Shown here piece by piece: positions 40,349 through 50,248 of a stretch of DNA of 64,000 bases. The notes under the pieces were generated by a model. That model made no database searches. It had not been told where the DNA came from and saw only the letters and a list, made by a program, of their open reading frames with translations. The stretch's first letter is position 1, and each line of letters begins with the position of its first letter. Both the position numbers and the translations under genes were made by a program. Source of the stretch: Carpediemonas membranifera. Lineage: Eukaryota > Fornicata. Where the stretch lies: positions 1,550,001 to 1,614,000 of the forward strand of contig JAHDYR010000005.1 of the NCBI GenBank assembly GCA_019828565.1. Direction: 5' to 3'.

Positions 40349-43300
40349 TCAGGGCTCTGGAGGCGGGATGTACTCCGTGCTGGCAGCAGAGTCTCCAACC
40401 AGGGCGACCATGGGAAGGTCAGTGACGGCCTGCATCGAGACATCCCGAACGAACTCAAATGGCTTCACCAGCCGACCGAAGAGGACCTCGGCGGGCGGGT
40501 ACTCCTCATCGATGGCAGAGTCGTCGAGGTCAAGCCCAGCGACCTCGGCGATCAGGGGGATAGCCTTGGGCGGCAGTTTGATCTGTGCCCCAGTCCATGC
40601 GAGGGTGAAGCTCAGCGGGGTGAGCAGGTCAGAGTCGAGGGCTATGGCGGCAGTGCCGGGGCCGGTCCTGAGCGGGGTGACTGCCAGGATGATCTCGGCG
40701 TCGGCCTTGGGGCGAAGGGAGAGCCTGCGCTCCTTGACCATCGTCCCATCGACCCCGATGGCGAGGGTAAGGGCAGTCGTCGTGAACGTCAGGTCGAGCG
40801 GGACAGAACCGTAATTCCGTAGTGACAGACGACACAACGCTGGCCAGGCTACACCTAGCTCACCAAGCGCAATCTCCTTACCATTCTTGACTTCAACTTG
40901 GCCCATCGTCAACCGTAGTCCGGGTACACCAAGCTTGCCTGATAGTTCCATCCTGCGGCTGAGCTGGATCCCGTCGAGAGAGAGAATTGAGCTGGCCGCG
41001 CCCCTTGTCTTGGCTGGATAGAAGTCGACCGGGACAGAGACAGAGTCGCCAGGGGCCACGGTGACCTCGTCGGCACCGATCTTGAAGACCTTAGAGGAGG
41101 CCGAGGATACCTTGAGCGTGATCGGGAATATCGGATCTGGGTTGGATATGGTGAATTTCTTGGATATGATATTATCGATCCAATCTCCCTCGTATCTAAT
41201 GGTCGCGGCGCATGTTCCAAAGTCAAGCAACCCGCCCTTTGGCACAATCCTGACCCTGGGCTTGTGAACCTTGCCGAATAGCTCAATATGGTGCGTCTCG
41301 TCGTTAGCTTTCACGGCCATCTTGAACTGGAATGGTCCAACTGTGGTTGGGGCCCATGTCACAGCGACCTCAGTCTGGGAGAATGCAGGAACGGAGCCGA
41401 CGGACGGGTTGGCGACGATACTGAAGGGCGGGTGTGCTTCGAAGTCGAGCGGATACCCGCCTCTGTTTGATAGGACAAATGATCGGGCCATTGAGTGGCC
41501 GAGGCAGACATTACCGAAGCCCAGAGGATGTAGCAGCGTGATGTCGAGCCGACTCTCTTCGGCTCGACCCTTGACGACGACGGTGGCAGCTGCGCCCTTC
41601 AGATCATTGTCGATGACAATCTCGTGGCTGAACGACGTCGGGGTGGAGAATGGTTTGATGTGAAGTCTGACACTGACCGAATCATCTGATGAGATCGTCC
41701 CAGATACGGGGGAGAGAGACAAAAACTTGGGCAGTCGGGCAGTAATCAGGCGGAAGTTGATGGCGGCGCTGCCGTCGTTGAAGAGGTTGATCTGACGAGT
41801 AACAGCACTGTTGAGCTGAATAAGTCCGATGTCAACGACGTTGGGCTTGGCGTATACAGTGGCTCGACCCGATTCAAGGGAGATCCCAATGGTATGCTCC
41901 GAGATGTTGGTCTGGACAAGCATGGATATGTACTCGTTCACGTCGGCAAAGGGGCAGAAGTCGACAGTCACCGCGTGCTTCTCGTATGCGTTGAGGGTTA
42001 GTTCAGCGGGTGTGACCGAGAGGCCGAAGTCGGCGAGGGTCTTGCCGTTGACACTCACCAGGCCGAAGTTGATGTGATACGTCACGTCTCCGGTGTTGTG
42101 GATGACCATCTGGCGCTGGTACTCGTTGCCAACGATGCAGCTGTTGAAAGACAGTGTCTTGGGTTCAAATGAGATGGACGCCTCTCTACCCCCGCCCCTA
42201 AGCTGCACCGAGTGCGCCATCAGCGCCGTAGTGATCGTCAGCTTGCCGGGGGCGACCTTCTCTCCCTGTGGAGTGAACGACAGCGGCAGGTCATAGCTAC
42301 CGCCCGGGGGGATGGCGAACGGGTCGGCCGGCCAGCCTGACCCAGTTCTGAAGGAGACAGACTCATCGAGCTCGACCAAAAGCACTCTAAGCCTAGCCGT
42401 GCCCTCGTTCTTGAGCGGAATAGACAGCTGGGTGGACTGGCCGATCATCGCACGGCCGAAGTCAAAGCGCTCGGGGACTACCAGTCGAGCCGTACCTCCA
42501 CCAGCAATGACTGAGAGCGAGAGGGGCGGCCCGGCGTCGTGCTCGAAGAAGACGGGGTTCTTCTGTAGTTGCTCCTGGAGCGGCATGAAGACGAAGCTGA
42601 CGCCGACCTCCTCCTTTGGCTTCAACACACCTCGGGCCGGAGAGACAGTGAGCCCGATGTTAGTGTTACGGATCCGCCAGTTGATCTCCATCTCTCCCAG
42701 ATTCCTGAAAGATCGAGACATGACCACACTATCACCAATCGGGATTCGACCCCAGTCGAGAGGCGATGTGTCCGTGGCCATTACACGCGATACCTTGGGC
42801 GTGGCAGACAGTGGAATAAGGTGAGGTGCGTCAGGGACGGACGATGAGCACTGGAGCACGCCAGTGATGGGGGATGCCGTCGCGCACCGGATGCGGACAG
42901 TGACAGCCTGCCGCACGCCGGGTGGGAGGGGGACGACGACGGGCGAGACCTGTAGGAAGGGCCTGTCGTCAGGTACAACTGGTAGGGCGATGTCGGTGCG
43001 GCGTATGGCGTCCATGAAACCAGGACGGGCCGCATGAAGGATGCCCTTGATGTTGCTGATCCGATGTGCGCTCTCAGGCCTTGTTGCCCTCGAGATCGCG
43101 CTCATTGAGCCAATCTCCGTCTCCGTCGCCGGTCCCTGGGCGGGCTGGAAGGAGCTGAGGACGGCATGGCGCACGATGCTCCAGAGGTCGTGTGCAGACC
43201 GCTTGGCTGATTTCTCAATAAAGTCCGATGACAGCAGGCTGCCGTCCGTAAACCTGTCCCTGATGAGAGCCCAGTAGACCCTAGCGGCTGATCCGCGTGG

Positions 43301-46300
43301 GACGGCGGGGAGCCATATGTGTGCTCGGTGCTGGGGGGCCGAGGCGATGCCGGGGACAGCCCAGTGCAGCAGCAGGTCACAGGGGACCGTGCCGCGGTTT
43401 CTAAGCACTATCCTGCGGGTCTGGACCTGACCAATCGCGACGGGACCGAGGTCCAGGTCGCCCTCGTGGAGGATGTCGACCTTTCCACCCTTGCCACGAA
43501 TGGGTACGAATAGCCGGTTCCACTGGGACGCGATGGTGAGTGCAGCGACGTACGGCCTTGGCTCAAGGACCTCCATGCGGACAGCCATCAAGAAGGACTC
43601 GGCCGGCTGGATGTCAAAGGAGTCCTGCTGCCCGAAGTAGCCGTCTGGCACGGAGATCTCGTTCTCTCGGTCAGGCGGGACGACACAGAAAGAGAACTCT
43701 GACGAGTTTGAGTTGATTGTGAGTGTCGCCTCAGATGTGCCCTGGTTTGTCACCCTAAACCGCCGCTGGACAGGCACAGATACTGGTACAACGTTGAAGT
43801 CGAGGCCCTTGAAGTGGATGTCAGACTCGTGAACGAAGGATGCTGCGATGAAGCCCTGGCCGCCGACACCGATGACGTCAACATGGTACTGACGGCCTTC
43901 GCGCTCGGACTCACCAAAGAGGATGGTCACACGCCCCTTGCATATGCTGTCGGTGGTGGGTGAAAACTTGATGACGACCGCGCCGGTGCTGTACGGCTGG
44001 ATTACCCCGCCAGTACCGGAGACGGTGAAGGCCTTGTTCGCCGATGAGTGAACGAAGAACCGGACAGTGAAGGGCGAGTTATTGGCGAGGGAGTACTCAA
44101 CGATGTCACTCGAGCCGACGGGGACGAGGTGGAAGTTGTGCTTGAGCAGCCGTAACAAGACAGGGGTACGGGTGCCGTCCAGCGGCGCCTCGCCCTCTGG
44201 CTTTCTCGCCTGTCCCGATAGCTTGGCGAGTTTCACTGCGGGCACGTCACACGCGGCAGTGACGGGGATGGTAAAGGACTCCTTGGCGGAGACCAGGTGG
44301 AGACGGCATGTCGTCTTCATCGGCTGGGCATGGTGCGGGGGGGAGAACGTCAGCGTCAACCTACCCCGCCGCCCGCCGTGGACCACAAGGTTCATTGCTG
44401 TGAGATAGAGGCTCTGCTTCCTCAGAATCTCTCTGGTCATCATGTCCGTCTGGTTGGCCACCGAGTCGGCCGGGTTGGCTGGGTCCACCACTCTCACTGC
44501 GATGTCGGCGTCGATGTCTCCACTGTTCATGAGAACGACTGTGCGGCAGACACTCTCGCCTGCCCGGCAGACACCGAAGTCCATGGAGCGCTCAGCACCG
44601 AGAGAAAGGCTGATATCTCCAGCCTTGGCGGAGACAGGCAGCTTGAATGTCTTGTACTCAGTCTTCAACATCAGTGGGATGTCTAGGGCGTCGTTGATGG
44701 ACTCTGGGACAAAGGAGACAGTGATACTGACTGGCGAGTTGATCTCAAGAGTACCGTTCATGGGCACGACCGTGAATATGCCGTCCTTGACACCTTCAGG
44801 TATAATGAATGAAAACGGGAGTGCGATTGATCCCTGGTTGAGTAGAGAGAATGACTTGGACGACTGGACACCAACCAGACTTGTCCCGAAGACAAGACCA
44901 GATGAGAGCACGTCTGGTGTAGCTGACACCACCGGCACGCCTGTGACAGCCTTGAGCTCGACCTTTCGACCGCCCTTCAGCCTCTTGTCATCAGGACATG
45001 TTACTGTGACAGGTATCGCGAGTGGGTCAAAGGACCTTGGAGTGACTGTCACGGGGACCATCGTGCAAGACTCCGCGGGGATGGAGACACGTGAGGGAAT
45101 GTCGACGTTGCCTGCCCGCGAGAAGAATGAGACGTCAGCATCGGCGGTGCCACTGTTGTGGACCTCAAAGCGGACGGTAGTAGGGCGTCTGTATAGCAGT
45201 AATCCGCAGTCAAGCACGTCGTCGAACTGGAGGGCAGGGTAACCGCCCCTGCCGAACACGGCCAGACTGAGGGCATCCATGGTCCGGCCCCGACCCTGAC
45301 TGTTGCTGGGGTCGTACCTGAACTCGAGTCTACCGCAGAAAGTGCCCTCCGAGTGCGGAGTGAACCTCACGGTGACCGAGGCGTGGGCCCCTGGAGCGAC
45401 TGAGAGCTGGAGGGGGGTGATGTCAATGACGCGGTGGTCGAGGTTGACCACAGCCATTTCCACTCGTGCGGGGAGCTGGCCCGAGTTCGACAAGGGGATC
45501 GTAAAACTGCGGGTTTGACCGACGACGACGTTGGTGAGGTCGACCTCGGTGGCCGATGAGACAAGGGACGCGCGGACGCACTCGCCTGAGACCGTCATGG
45601 GGTATGCACCCAGCGATGTGACCACTGAGAAGGCCCGTTCGATCGGCCTCCCTTGGCTGTCAGGAGTGAAAGTCGCCTCGATCTCGGCACTATGTCCTGA
45701 TGCGACCGTGCCGCTGGAGGGGTAGAACGAGAAGACCTTGTCCTTGGCGTGGGCCTTGTCTGCAGCTCTCACTTTCCACATCAGTGGGAACAATCCGGGG
45801 TTAGTCAAGCGGACGGTTTCGACGTGAGTCACGCCTACTGGTCTCTTCCCAAAGGAGACGGCCGTGTCGGAGATCTGGAGGGGCGGTGAGACGCGCAGTG
45901 TGACCGGCAGCCTGAGGTATCGCGGGCTGGGTGTCGCCTGGGCGATATGCTCGGCCATGGGCTTCGGGGGGGAGTCGAGCCCTGCATCCTCAGGCCTCAG
46001 CTGGGCGGCGATCTCGTAGTCAACCTCCTCGCCCTCCTTGTAAAGGGGGTCGGTTTGGACTATAAGACGCTTGTTGATGGCCCCCTCAGTGAAGATGGCG
46101 TCAACCCACAGCTGACGGGACCCCGCCTGACCGAGGTGAAAGGCAAGCTGACACACTAGCACCGTCCCCGCGGGAAGGGTGAGCGGCATGATCAACCCCC
46201 TGACCTTCATCCGCTCTTGCCACTCCGTCGTCCGCCCCACGGGCAGTTTAACACCGGCCGCCTCTGCCCCGACCCGGACAATGGGAAGATCGCCCACACC

Positions 46301-49300
46301 GGCCCCGCTGGCATGGGTGTGGGTCGAGACTGGCACCACAGCACTGCCAGGGGAGGCTGTGAGCTGGATGACGGTGAGGGGGTGGAGAGAATCGTTGGTG
46401 AGCACGAGAGACGCGACCGCAACACCTTGGGAACTGCCCTCGCGGAGCCCACCGTCAAGCACGAGTGGAGCTGTACCGTCCGTTGGAATCATGACAGAAT
46501 CAATAGATCCACTCGAGATCTTCTGATATTTGACTCTATCAGGCAGAGAGAGCACCTTGGCCTCCTTGAGCACTGCGCTGATGGCGAGGGACTTCAGTGG
46601 TATGGCAGCAGAGATCTGGAGCTCGGTGCTGAACCCTGTCAGTGGAACGAGGTGGACCTCGCTGAATGCCCGAATGGTGAGAGTAGCAGAGAATGGGACG
46701 TTGCCGCCCGGTCTGACCTGTACCTGTATGGTTGTCTGGCCCAACGCCGGGATGAAAGCGGGCTTGTTCCCTGCGATCTTGAACATGTGGGCCGTAGTTC
46801 CGGTGATTTCAGCAGTAATGTCGATGTCTTGTGCCGAATCATTCCACAGCGTCAGCGGTAGCCGCGTTTTCATCCCAGACAGCACAACGCCGAAGTCCAC
46901 CGCCTTGTCCGACAACCGCACGGGGAGAGGTCCGAAGGCTGCCGTGAGTGGCTTCACAGGCACGGCCCAGGAATAATCTGAGGTCGACTGAAGTTGCTGT
47001 ATGGGCCTGTACGACGCTCTGACACTGAGCGGACGGACGTGAGTTCCGGGCTCGATGTTCATGATGTGGGCGGTAAAGGACGCCTCGCTGAACGGATCAA
47101 TACGGAGAGCTGTGCCTGCACGTCTCTTGGCCACGCTGGTGGACGCTGGGCCATCCTGCCGGGTTACTATGAACTTGCCGTCGTCAGCGATCGGCTGCTG
47201 CAGTCCAGCATGAACGTAGACCATCCTAGCCGTCATGTTGGCCAGTACGATGTCAGCGGAGGCCGTGTCGATGGCGTCAGGATCAAAGAAGACCGAGCCT
47301 TCCATGGGGTGTGTCACTGTAGTGAGGACGTCAACCTCTGGCTGCCGTGAGCCGACAAGTGTGATAGACGTCGCGGTAGTCGGTTCCCTACAATCCAGCG
47401 GGACTATGGTGACGAAACCTACATATGATTGCTCGAGTTCATCAACCTCCCCGAGCATGACCGGGAGACTGAGAGTCCCACGAGCTGCGATGAACCCGGA
47501 CTGAGTTACCTGGCCGCGGTCGAACGTGAAGGGATGGGGGACGAAGGCGAAGTAGGAGATGTTGCTGTTCTTATTGTTCTTAAACACGGCCGTAGTCTTC
47601 GTCGATGCCTTATGCTGCACATACAGTGTGTCTCGCTGGCACAAGAATGCAGGATCCCCCGCATCAGTCAGCTTGAACGGCGCCAGCTGGATCGCCCGCT
47701 CTCTGACGTCGCGATCAGCCCGATACCAGCTCTGTACCCGTGCAATAAACTCAGCGGACGGTGCTGCAGGGATGGCGATGCAGCGCACCTTAAGGATAGT
47801 GGTCACAACACTCTCTGACGTGACCTGCACAGCGCCCTCTGACACACCGACACTATCAGGGTTGAAACGGAGTCGCAGTGTACCCTGGGACCGGCCCTGG
47901 ATGGTGTACATGGGACCAGCGCCAGTAATCTTGGAGGCGGTGTCCATGTCTTCAGTGACAGCCGAAACAGTGAAGGGGCCAGTGCAGGAGACGCTAAACT
48001 GCGTGGCAAAGCTCTTGAAGCATGAGATGGGGATGTCGGTCTCGGTTGGTTCTGGTGAGTTGAGGACCACAGGCCGTAGTGACAGATCCTGCCGTATCCT
48101 GCAGTAAATACCCGGCCCGACGAGAGCGGAGACCCTGATCCTTTGATAGGGGCATCCCGGTGCTGTGGCGTAAACCACTGTGTCGACCGGACCTCCTCGG
48201 ATGGGTTTGAGGTTGATGACGTGCGTTGTTGTCGAGTGGGGTGCCACTGTCACTGGGTTGACTGCAAGGAGTCGGTTGGTGACAATAAACTTGCAGGTAA
48301 GGGGGGTACTGGTGTGGTTGGCTACAAGGATCATCCGACTGTAGTGAATCTGAGACACCGGTTTCTGGATGAATCCAAATCGGGCCTCCTTGCTCACTGT
48401 AAACGGCATGCCCACCGTAGCCTTGAGACACAGGGGCCTGTGGCTTGACCCGATCGACAGAGAGCCTGAAACAAGCCCCTTGTCTGCAAAGACAGGGGGT
48501 TCGAAAGTAACTGTGCCTAGCGCAGTCTGGCCCGGCTCAGCGAAGAGCGTGGCCGGGAATATTCTGAATGGAATCTTCCCCGCAGTTAGGGCCACTGGTA
48601 AGAAGGAGACTAGAGTGGGTGTCACGCCACCAGCAACAATTGGGACTGGCAACCGTCTAACCGTGCCAGGTGCCACGACGCCGAGGTCCAGGGGCTCCGT
48701 ACCAGAGGCGAAGGGCAGGGAAATGATGGGTGGGTGGACGGTGACGGGCACAGCTGCCAGGGGAACGCCAGTCCAGGCTAATACAGTCAGAGTCGCCCGA
48801 CTGGTGGCTGCTAGCTGGGTGGTGTGGCACGTTACAGTTACTATGGTCGGGTCTGGTCCGAGTACAAGGACACTCGGCTTGACTCTCACGGTGTCTGGGC
48901 GATCACTGTGGACAAAGATCACCCGACTCGGGCCACTGCGGCAACTCAGGCGGAAGCTTGTCCGGAAGGGGTGGGTACTGCCAAGCGTCAGACCTTGCGG
49001 GCTGACCCCGCTGATCACCACTGAATGAGAGGCGGGAAGGACGGCGGACATGGTGGGCTTGCTCGACTCGGCGGTCGACCCGTGAAGCCGAGATATCAGA
49101 TCAGATTCGCCCACTAGATCTGAACTTGCCATGATCTGGTCCTTGATGAACTCTGGGACAAGCTCGGGGCTTGGCAGGGCGTTGAACAACTTAGTCGACA
49201 TTCGCGGCGACCAAATTGACCAGAAGAGCGAGAGAGCATCGCTGAGCAAGGAGCTGGTGGGCTTGTCGAGCTCTGCGGCAGTGAGTGGCAGTACCTTCTG

Positions 49301-50014
49301 GTAAACACGGCCCAGCCGAGCCCTCCTCTCCTCGAGTGACACGGTCGCTGGCCAGAAGAGGGCGAGCCCTGTCAGCGCTGTCGCCTTGGCCATCTCCTCG
49401 CCATCCAGGGCAGCACACAGTATGGTATCGATGGCTTCAACGTGCGGTTTAGCCCGGATGTGGGGCAAGACCATGGTGAAGGACTGCAGGAGTCGGCACA
49501 CCACGGTGGCGCGGGACATGGCCCACATGGGGCGGTCGTCTGCCTCCCCTTCACCCGTTACCCACTGTAGCCGTGCTATGTGGGCGGATGTTCCATTGGA
49601 AGAGGCGGGAGAGGCGGGGGAAGTGGCCGAGAACAATCCGTGAGTAGAGTAGAAGGAGAGGGTTTGACGGAGGTCCGCGAACAAGGACGAGAGCTTGGCG
49701 GGGTCTACGAACTCAGCGAGGGATGCCAGCAGGTGTGTAGCGAGGAGCGCGGTGGTGTCGTGGTTTGTATAAATCGCCTGGCTAATAGAGTTCAGGAGAG
49801 GCGCTGCTTCGCCAGGGAGTAGCAATATGCATGTTTTCAATGCATGTAGAGCTTCTGCGGATTCAGTCATCAACAGAAGAGCGAGATGGCGGACAACTGG
49901 TTCGGGCGAATGAAAAAGAGAATGCAGCGCCTTGAGATGAACCGAGCTGGCATCTGCACTGATTGGGTGTGAAAGACAACGGAAATAATCGACGACGGCG
50001 TTCGCTTGCATCAT
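40349..50014 (-). CDS. Giant ASH/MSP-repeat protein, HYDIN-type, axonemal
   Basis: The ORF is 3,221 residues from ATG 50014 (a second ATG follows directly). The frame extends upstream to 50110 without another ATG. The first 300 or so residues are helical and HEAT/armadillo-like (PVVRHLALLLMTESAEALH). At least 16 Ig-like ASH/MSP repeats follow, each with a Phe/Leu-Gly-x-x-x-x-Gly strand and an N-x-G turn, for example VSFGKRPVGVTH, MDFGVCRAGESV, LDWGRIPIGDSV and FDFGRAMIGQST. This architecture is typical of HYDIN, CFAP47 and related central-pair or ciliary proteins. No CH domain was seen, so I do not assign an orthologue. No introns or frameshifts occur in almost 10 kb. Confidence 0.8.
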   Translation of the reverse strand: MMQANAVVDYFRCLSHPISADASSVHLKALHSLFHSPEPVVRHLALLLMTESAEALHALKTCILLLPGEAAPLLNSISQAIYTNHDTTALLATHLLASLAEFVDPAKLSSLFADLRQTLSFYSTHGLFSATSPASPASSNGTSAHIARLQWVTGEGEADDRPMWAMSRATVVCRLLQSFTMVLPHIRAKPHVEAIDTILCAALDGEEMAKATALTGLALFWPATVSLEERRARLGRVYQKVLPLTAAELDKPTSSLLSDALSLFWSIWSPRMSTKLFNALPSPELVPEFIKDQIMASSDLVGESDLISRLHGSTAESSKPTMSAVLPASHSVVISGVSPQGLTLGSTHPFRTSFRLSCRSGPSRVIFVHSDRPDTVRVKPSVLVLGPDPTIVTVTCHTTQLAATSRATLTVLAWTGVPLAAVPVTVHPPIISLPFASGTEPLDLGVVAPGTVRRLPVPIVAGGVTPTLVSFLPVALTAGKIPFRIFPATLFAEPGQTALGTVTFEPPVFADKGLVSGSLSIGSSHRPLCLKATVGMPFTVSKEARFGFIQKPVSQIHYSRMILVANHTSTPLTCKFIVTNRLLAVNPVTVAPHSTTTHVINLKPIRGGPVDTVVYATAPGCPYQRIRVSALVGPGIYCRIRQDLSLRPVVLNSPEPTETDIPISCFKSFATQFSVSCTGPFTVSAVTEDMDTASKITGAGPMYTIQGRSQGTLRLRFNPDSVGVSEGAVQVTSESVVTTILKVRCIAIPAAPSAEFIARVQSWYRADRDVRERAIQLAPFKLTDAGDPAFLCQRDTLYVQHKASTKTTAVFKNNKNSNISYFAFVPHPFTFDRGQVTQSGFIAARGTLSLPVMLGEVDELEQSYVGFVTIVPLDCREPTTATSITLVGSRQPEVDVLTTVTHPMEGSVFFDPDAIDTASADIVLANMTARMVYVHAGLQQPIADDGKFIVTRQDGPASTSVAKRRAGTALRIDPFSEASFTAHIMNIEPGTHVRPLSVRASYRPIQQLQSTSDYSWAVPVKPLTAAFGPLPVRLSDKAVDFGVVLSGMKTRLPLTLWNDSAQDIDITAEITGTTAHMFKIAGNKPAFIPALGQTTIQVQVRPGGNVPFSATLTIRAFSEVHLVPLTGFSTELQISAAIPLKSLAISAVLKEAKVLSLPDRVKYQKISSGSIDSVMIPTDGTAPLVLDGGLREGSSQGVAVASLVLTNDSLHPLTVIQLTASPGSAVVPVSTHTHASGAGVGDLPIVRVGAEAAGVKLPVGRTTEWQERMKVRGLIMPLTLPAGTVLVCQLAFHLGQAGSRQLWVDAIFTEGAINKRLIVQTDPLYKEGEEVDYEIAAQLRPEDAGLDSPPKPMAEHIAQATPSPRYLRLPVTLRVSPPLQISDTAVSFGKRPVGVTHVETVRLTNPGLFPLMWKVRAADKAHAKDKVFSFYPSSGTVASGHSAEIEATFTPDSQGRPIERAFSVVTSLGAYPMTVSGECVRASLVSSATEVDLTNVVVGQTRSFTIPLSNSGQLPARVEMAVVNLDHRVIDITPLQLSVAPGAHASVTVRFTPHSEGTFCGRLEFRYDPSNSQGRGRTMDALSLAVFGRGGYPALQFDDVLDCGLLLYRRPTTVRFEVHNSGTADADVSFFSRAGNVDIPSRVSIPAESCTMVPVTVTPRSFDPLAIPVTVTCPDDKRLKGGRKVELKAVTGVPVVSATPDVLSSGLVFGTSLVGVQSSKSFSLLNQGSIALPFSFIIPEGVKDGIFTVVPMNGTLEINSPVSITVSFVPESINDALDIPLMLKTEYKTFKLPVSAKAGDISLSLGAERSMDFGVCRAGESVCRTVVLMNSGDIDADIAVRVVDPANPADSVANQTDMMTREILRKQSLYLTAMNLVVHGGRRGRLTLTFSPPHHAQPMKTTCRLHLVSAKESFTIPVTAACDVPAVKLAKLSGQARKPEGEAPLDGTRTPVLLRLLKHNFHLVPVGSSDIVEYSLANNSPFTVRFFVHSSANKAFTVSGTGGVIQPYSTGAVVIKFSPTTDSICKGRVTILFGESEREGRQYHVDVIGVGGQGFIAASFVHESDIHFKGLDFNVVPVSVPVQRRFRVTNQGTSEATLTINSNSSEFSFCVVPPDRENEISVPDGYFGQQDSFDIQPAESFLMAVRMEVLEPRPYVAALTIASQWNRLFVPIRGKGGKVDILHEGDLDLGPVAIGQVQTRRIVLRNRGTVPCDLLLHWAVPGIASAPQHRAHIWLPAVPRGSAARVYWALIRDRFTDGSLLSSDFIEKSAKRSAHDLWSIVRHAVLSSFQPAQGPATETEIGSMSAISRATRPESAHRISNIKGILHAARPGFMDAIRRTDIALPVVPDDRPFLQVSPVVVPLPPGVRQAVTVRIRCATASPITGVLQCSSSVPDAPHLIPLSATPKVSRVMATDTSPLDWGRIPIGDSVVMSRSFRNLGEMEINWRIRNTNIGLTVSPARGVLKPKEEVGVSFVFMPLQEQLQKNPVFFEHDAGPPLSLSVIAGGGTARLVVPERFDFGRAMIGQSTQLSIPLKNEGTARLRVLLVELDESVSFRTGSGWPADPFAIPPGGSYDLPLSFTPQGEKVAPGKLTITTALMAHSVQLRGGGREASISFEPKTLSFNSCIVGNEYQRQMVIHNTGDVTYHINFGLVSVNGKTLADFGLSVTPAELTLNAYEKHAVTVDFCPFADVNEYISMLVQTNISEHTIGISLESGRATVYAKPNVVDIGLIQLNSAVTRQINLFNDGSAAINFRLITARLPKFLSLSPVSGTISSDDSVSVRLHIKPFSTPTSFSHEIVIDNDLKGAAATVVVKGRAEESRLDITLLHPLGFGNVCLGHSMARSFVLSNRGGYPLDFEAHPPFSIVANPSVGSVPAFSQTEVAVTWAPTTVGPFQFKMAVKANDETHHIELFGKVHKPRVRIVPKGGLLDFGTCAATIRYEGDWIDNIISKKFTISNPDPIFPITLKVSSASSKVFKIGADEVTVAPGDSVSVPVDFYPAKTRGAASSILSLDGIQLSRRMELSGKLGVPGLRLTMGQVEVKNGKEIALGELGVAWPALCRLSLRNYGSVPLDLTFTTTALTLAIGVDGTMVKERRLSLRPKADAEIILAVTPLRTGPGTAAIALDSDLLTPLSFTLAWTGAQIKLPPKAIPLIAEVAGLDLDDSAIDEEYPPAEVLFGRLVKPFEFVRDVSMQAVTDLPMVALVGDSAASTEYIPPPEP

Positions 50015-50248
50015 CGAACGCCGCTTGATGTGAGTGAGGGTGCAGTTTAACTCATTACAACGCTGCGGGGCACGACAGGCACCGTATGATGGACGGCATG
50101 GCCAAAGCACCCGCCCGGAGCAGCTGTATCATCCCCAGGAGTGCCGTACTGGTGGAAGTTGATGGTGAAACCACATTCCCCAGATGGCCAAAGCTAACCA
50201 CGACATCACATTCAAGGCGCTGGTTTAAAAAGATACTATACAACATGC

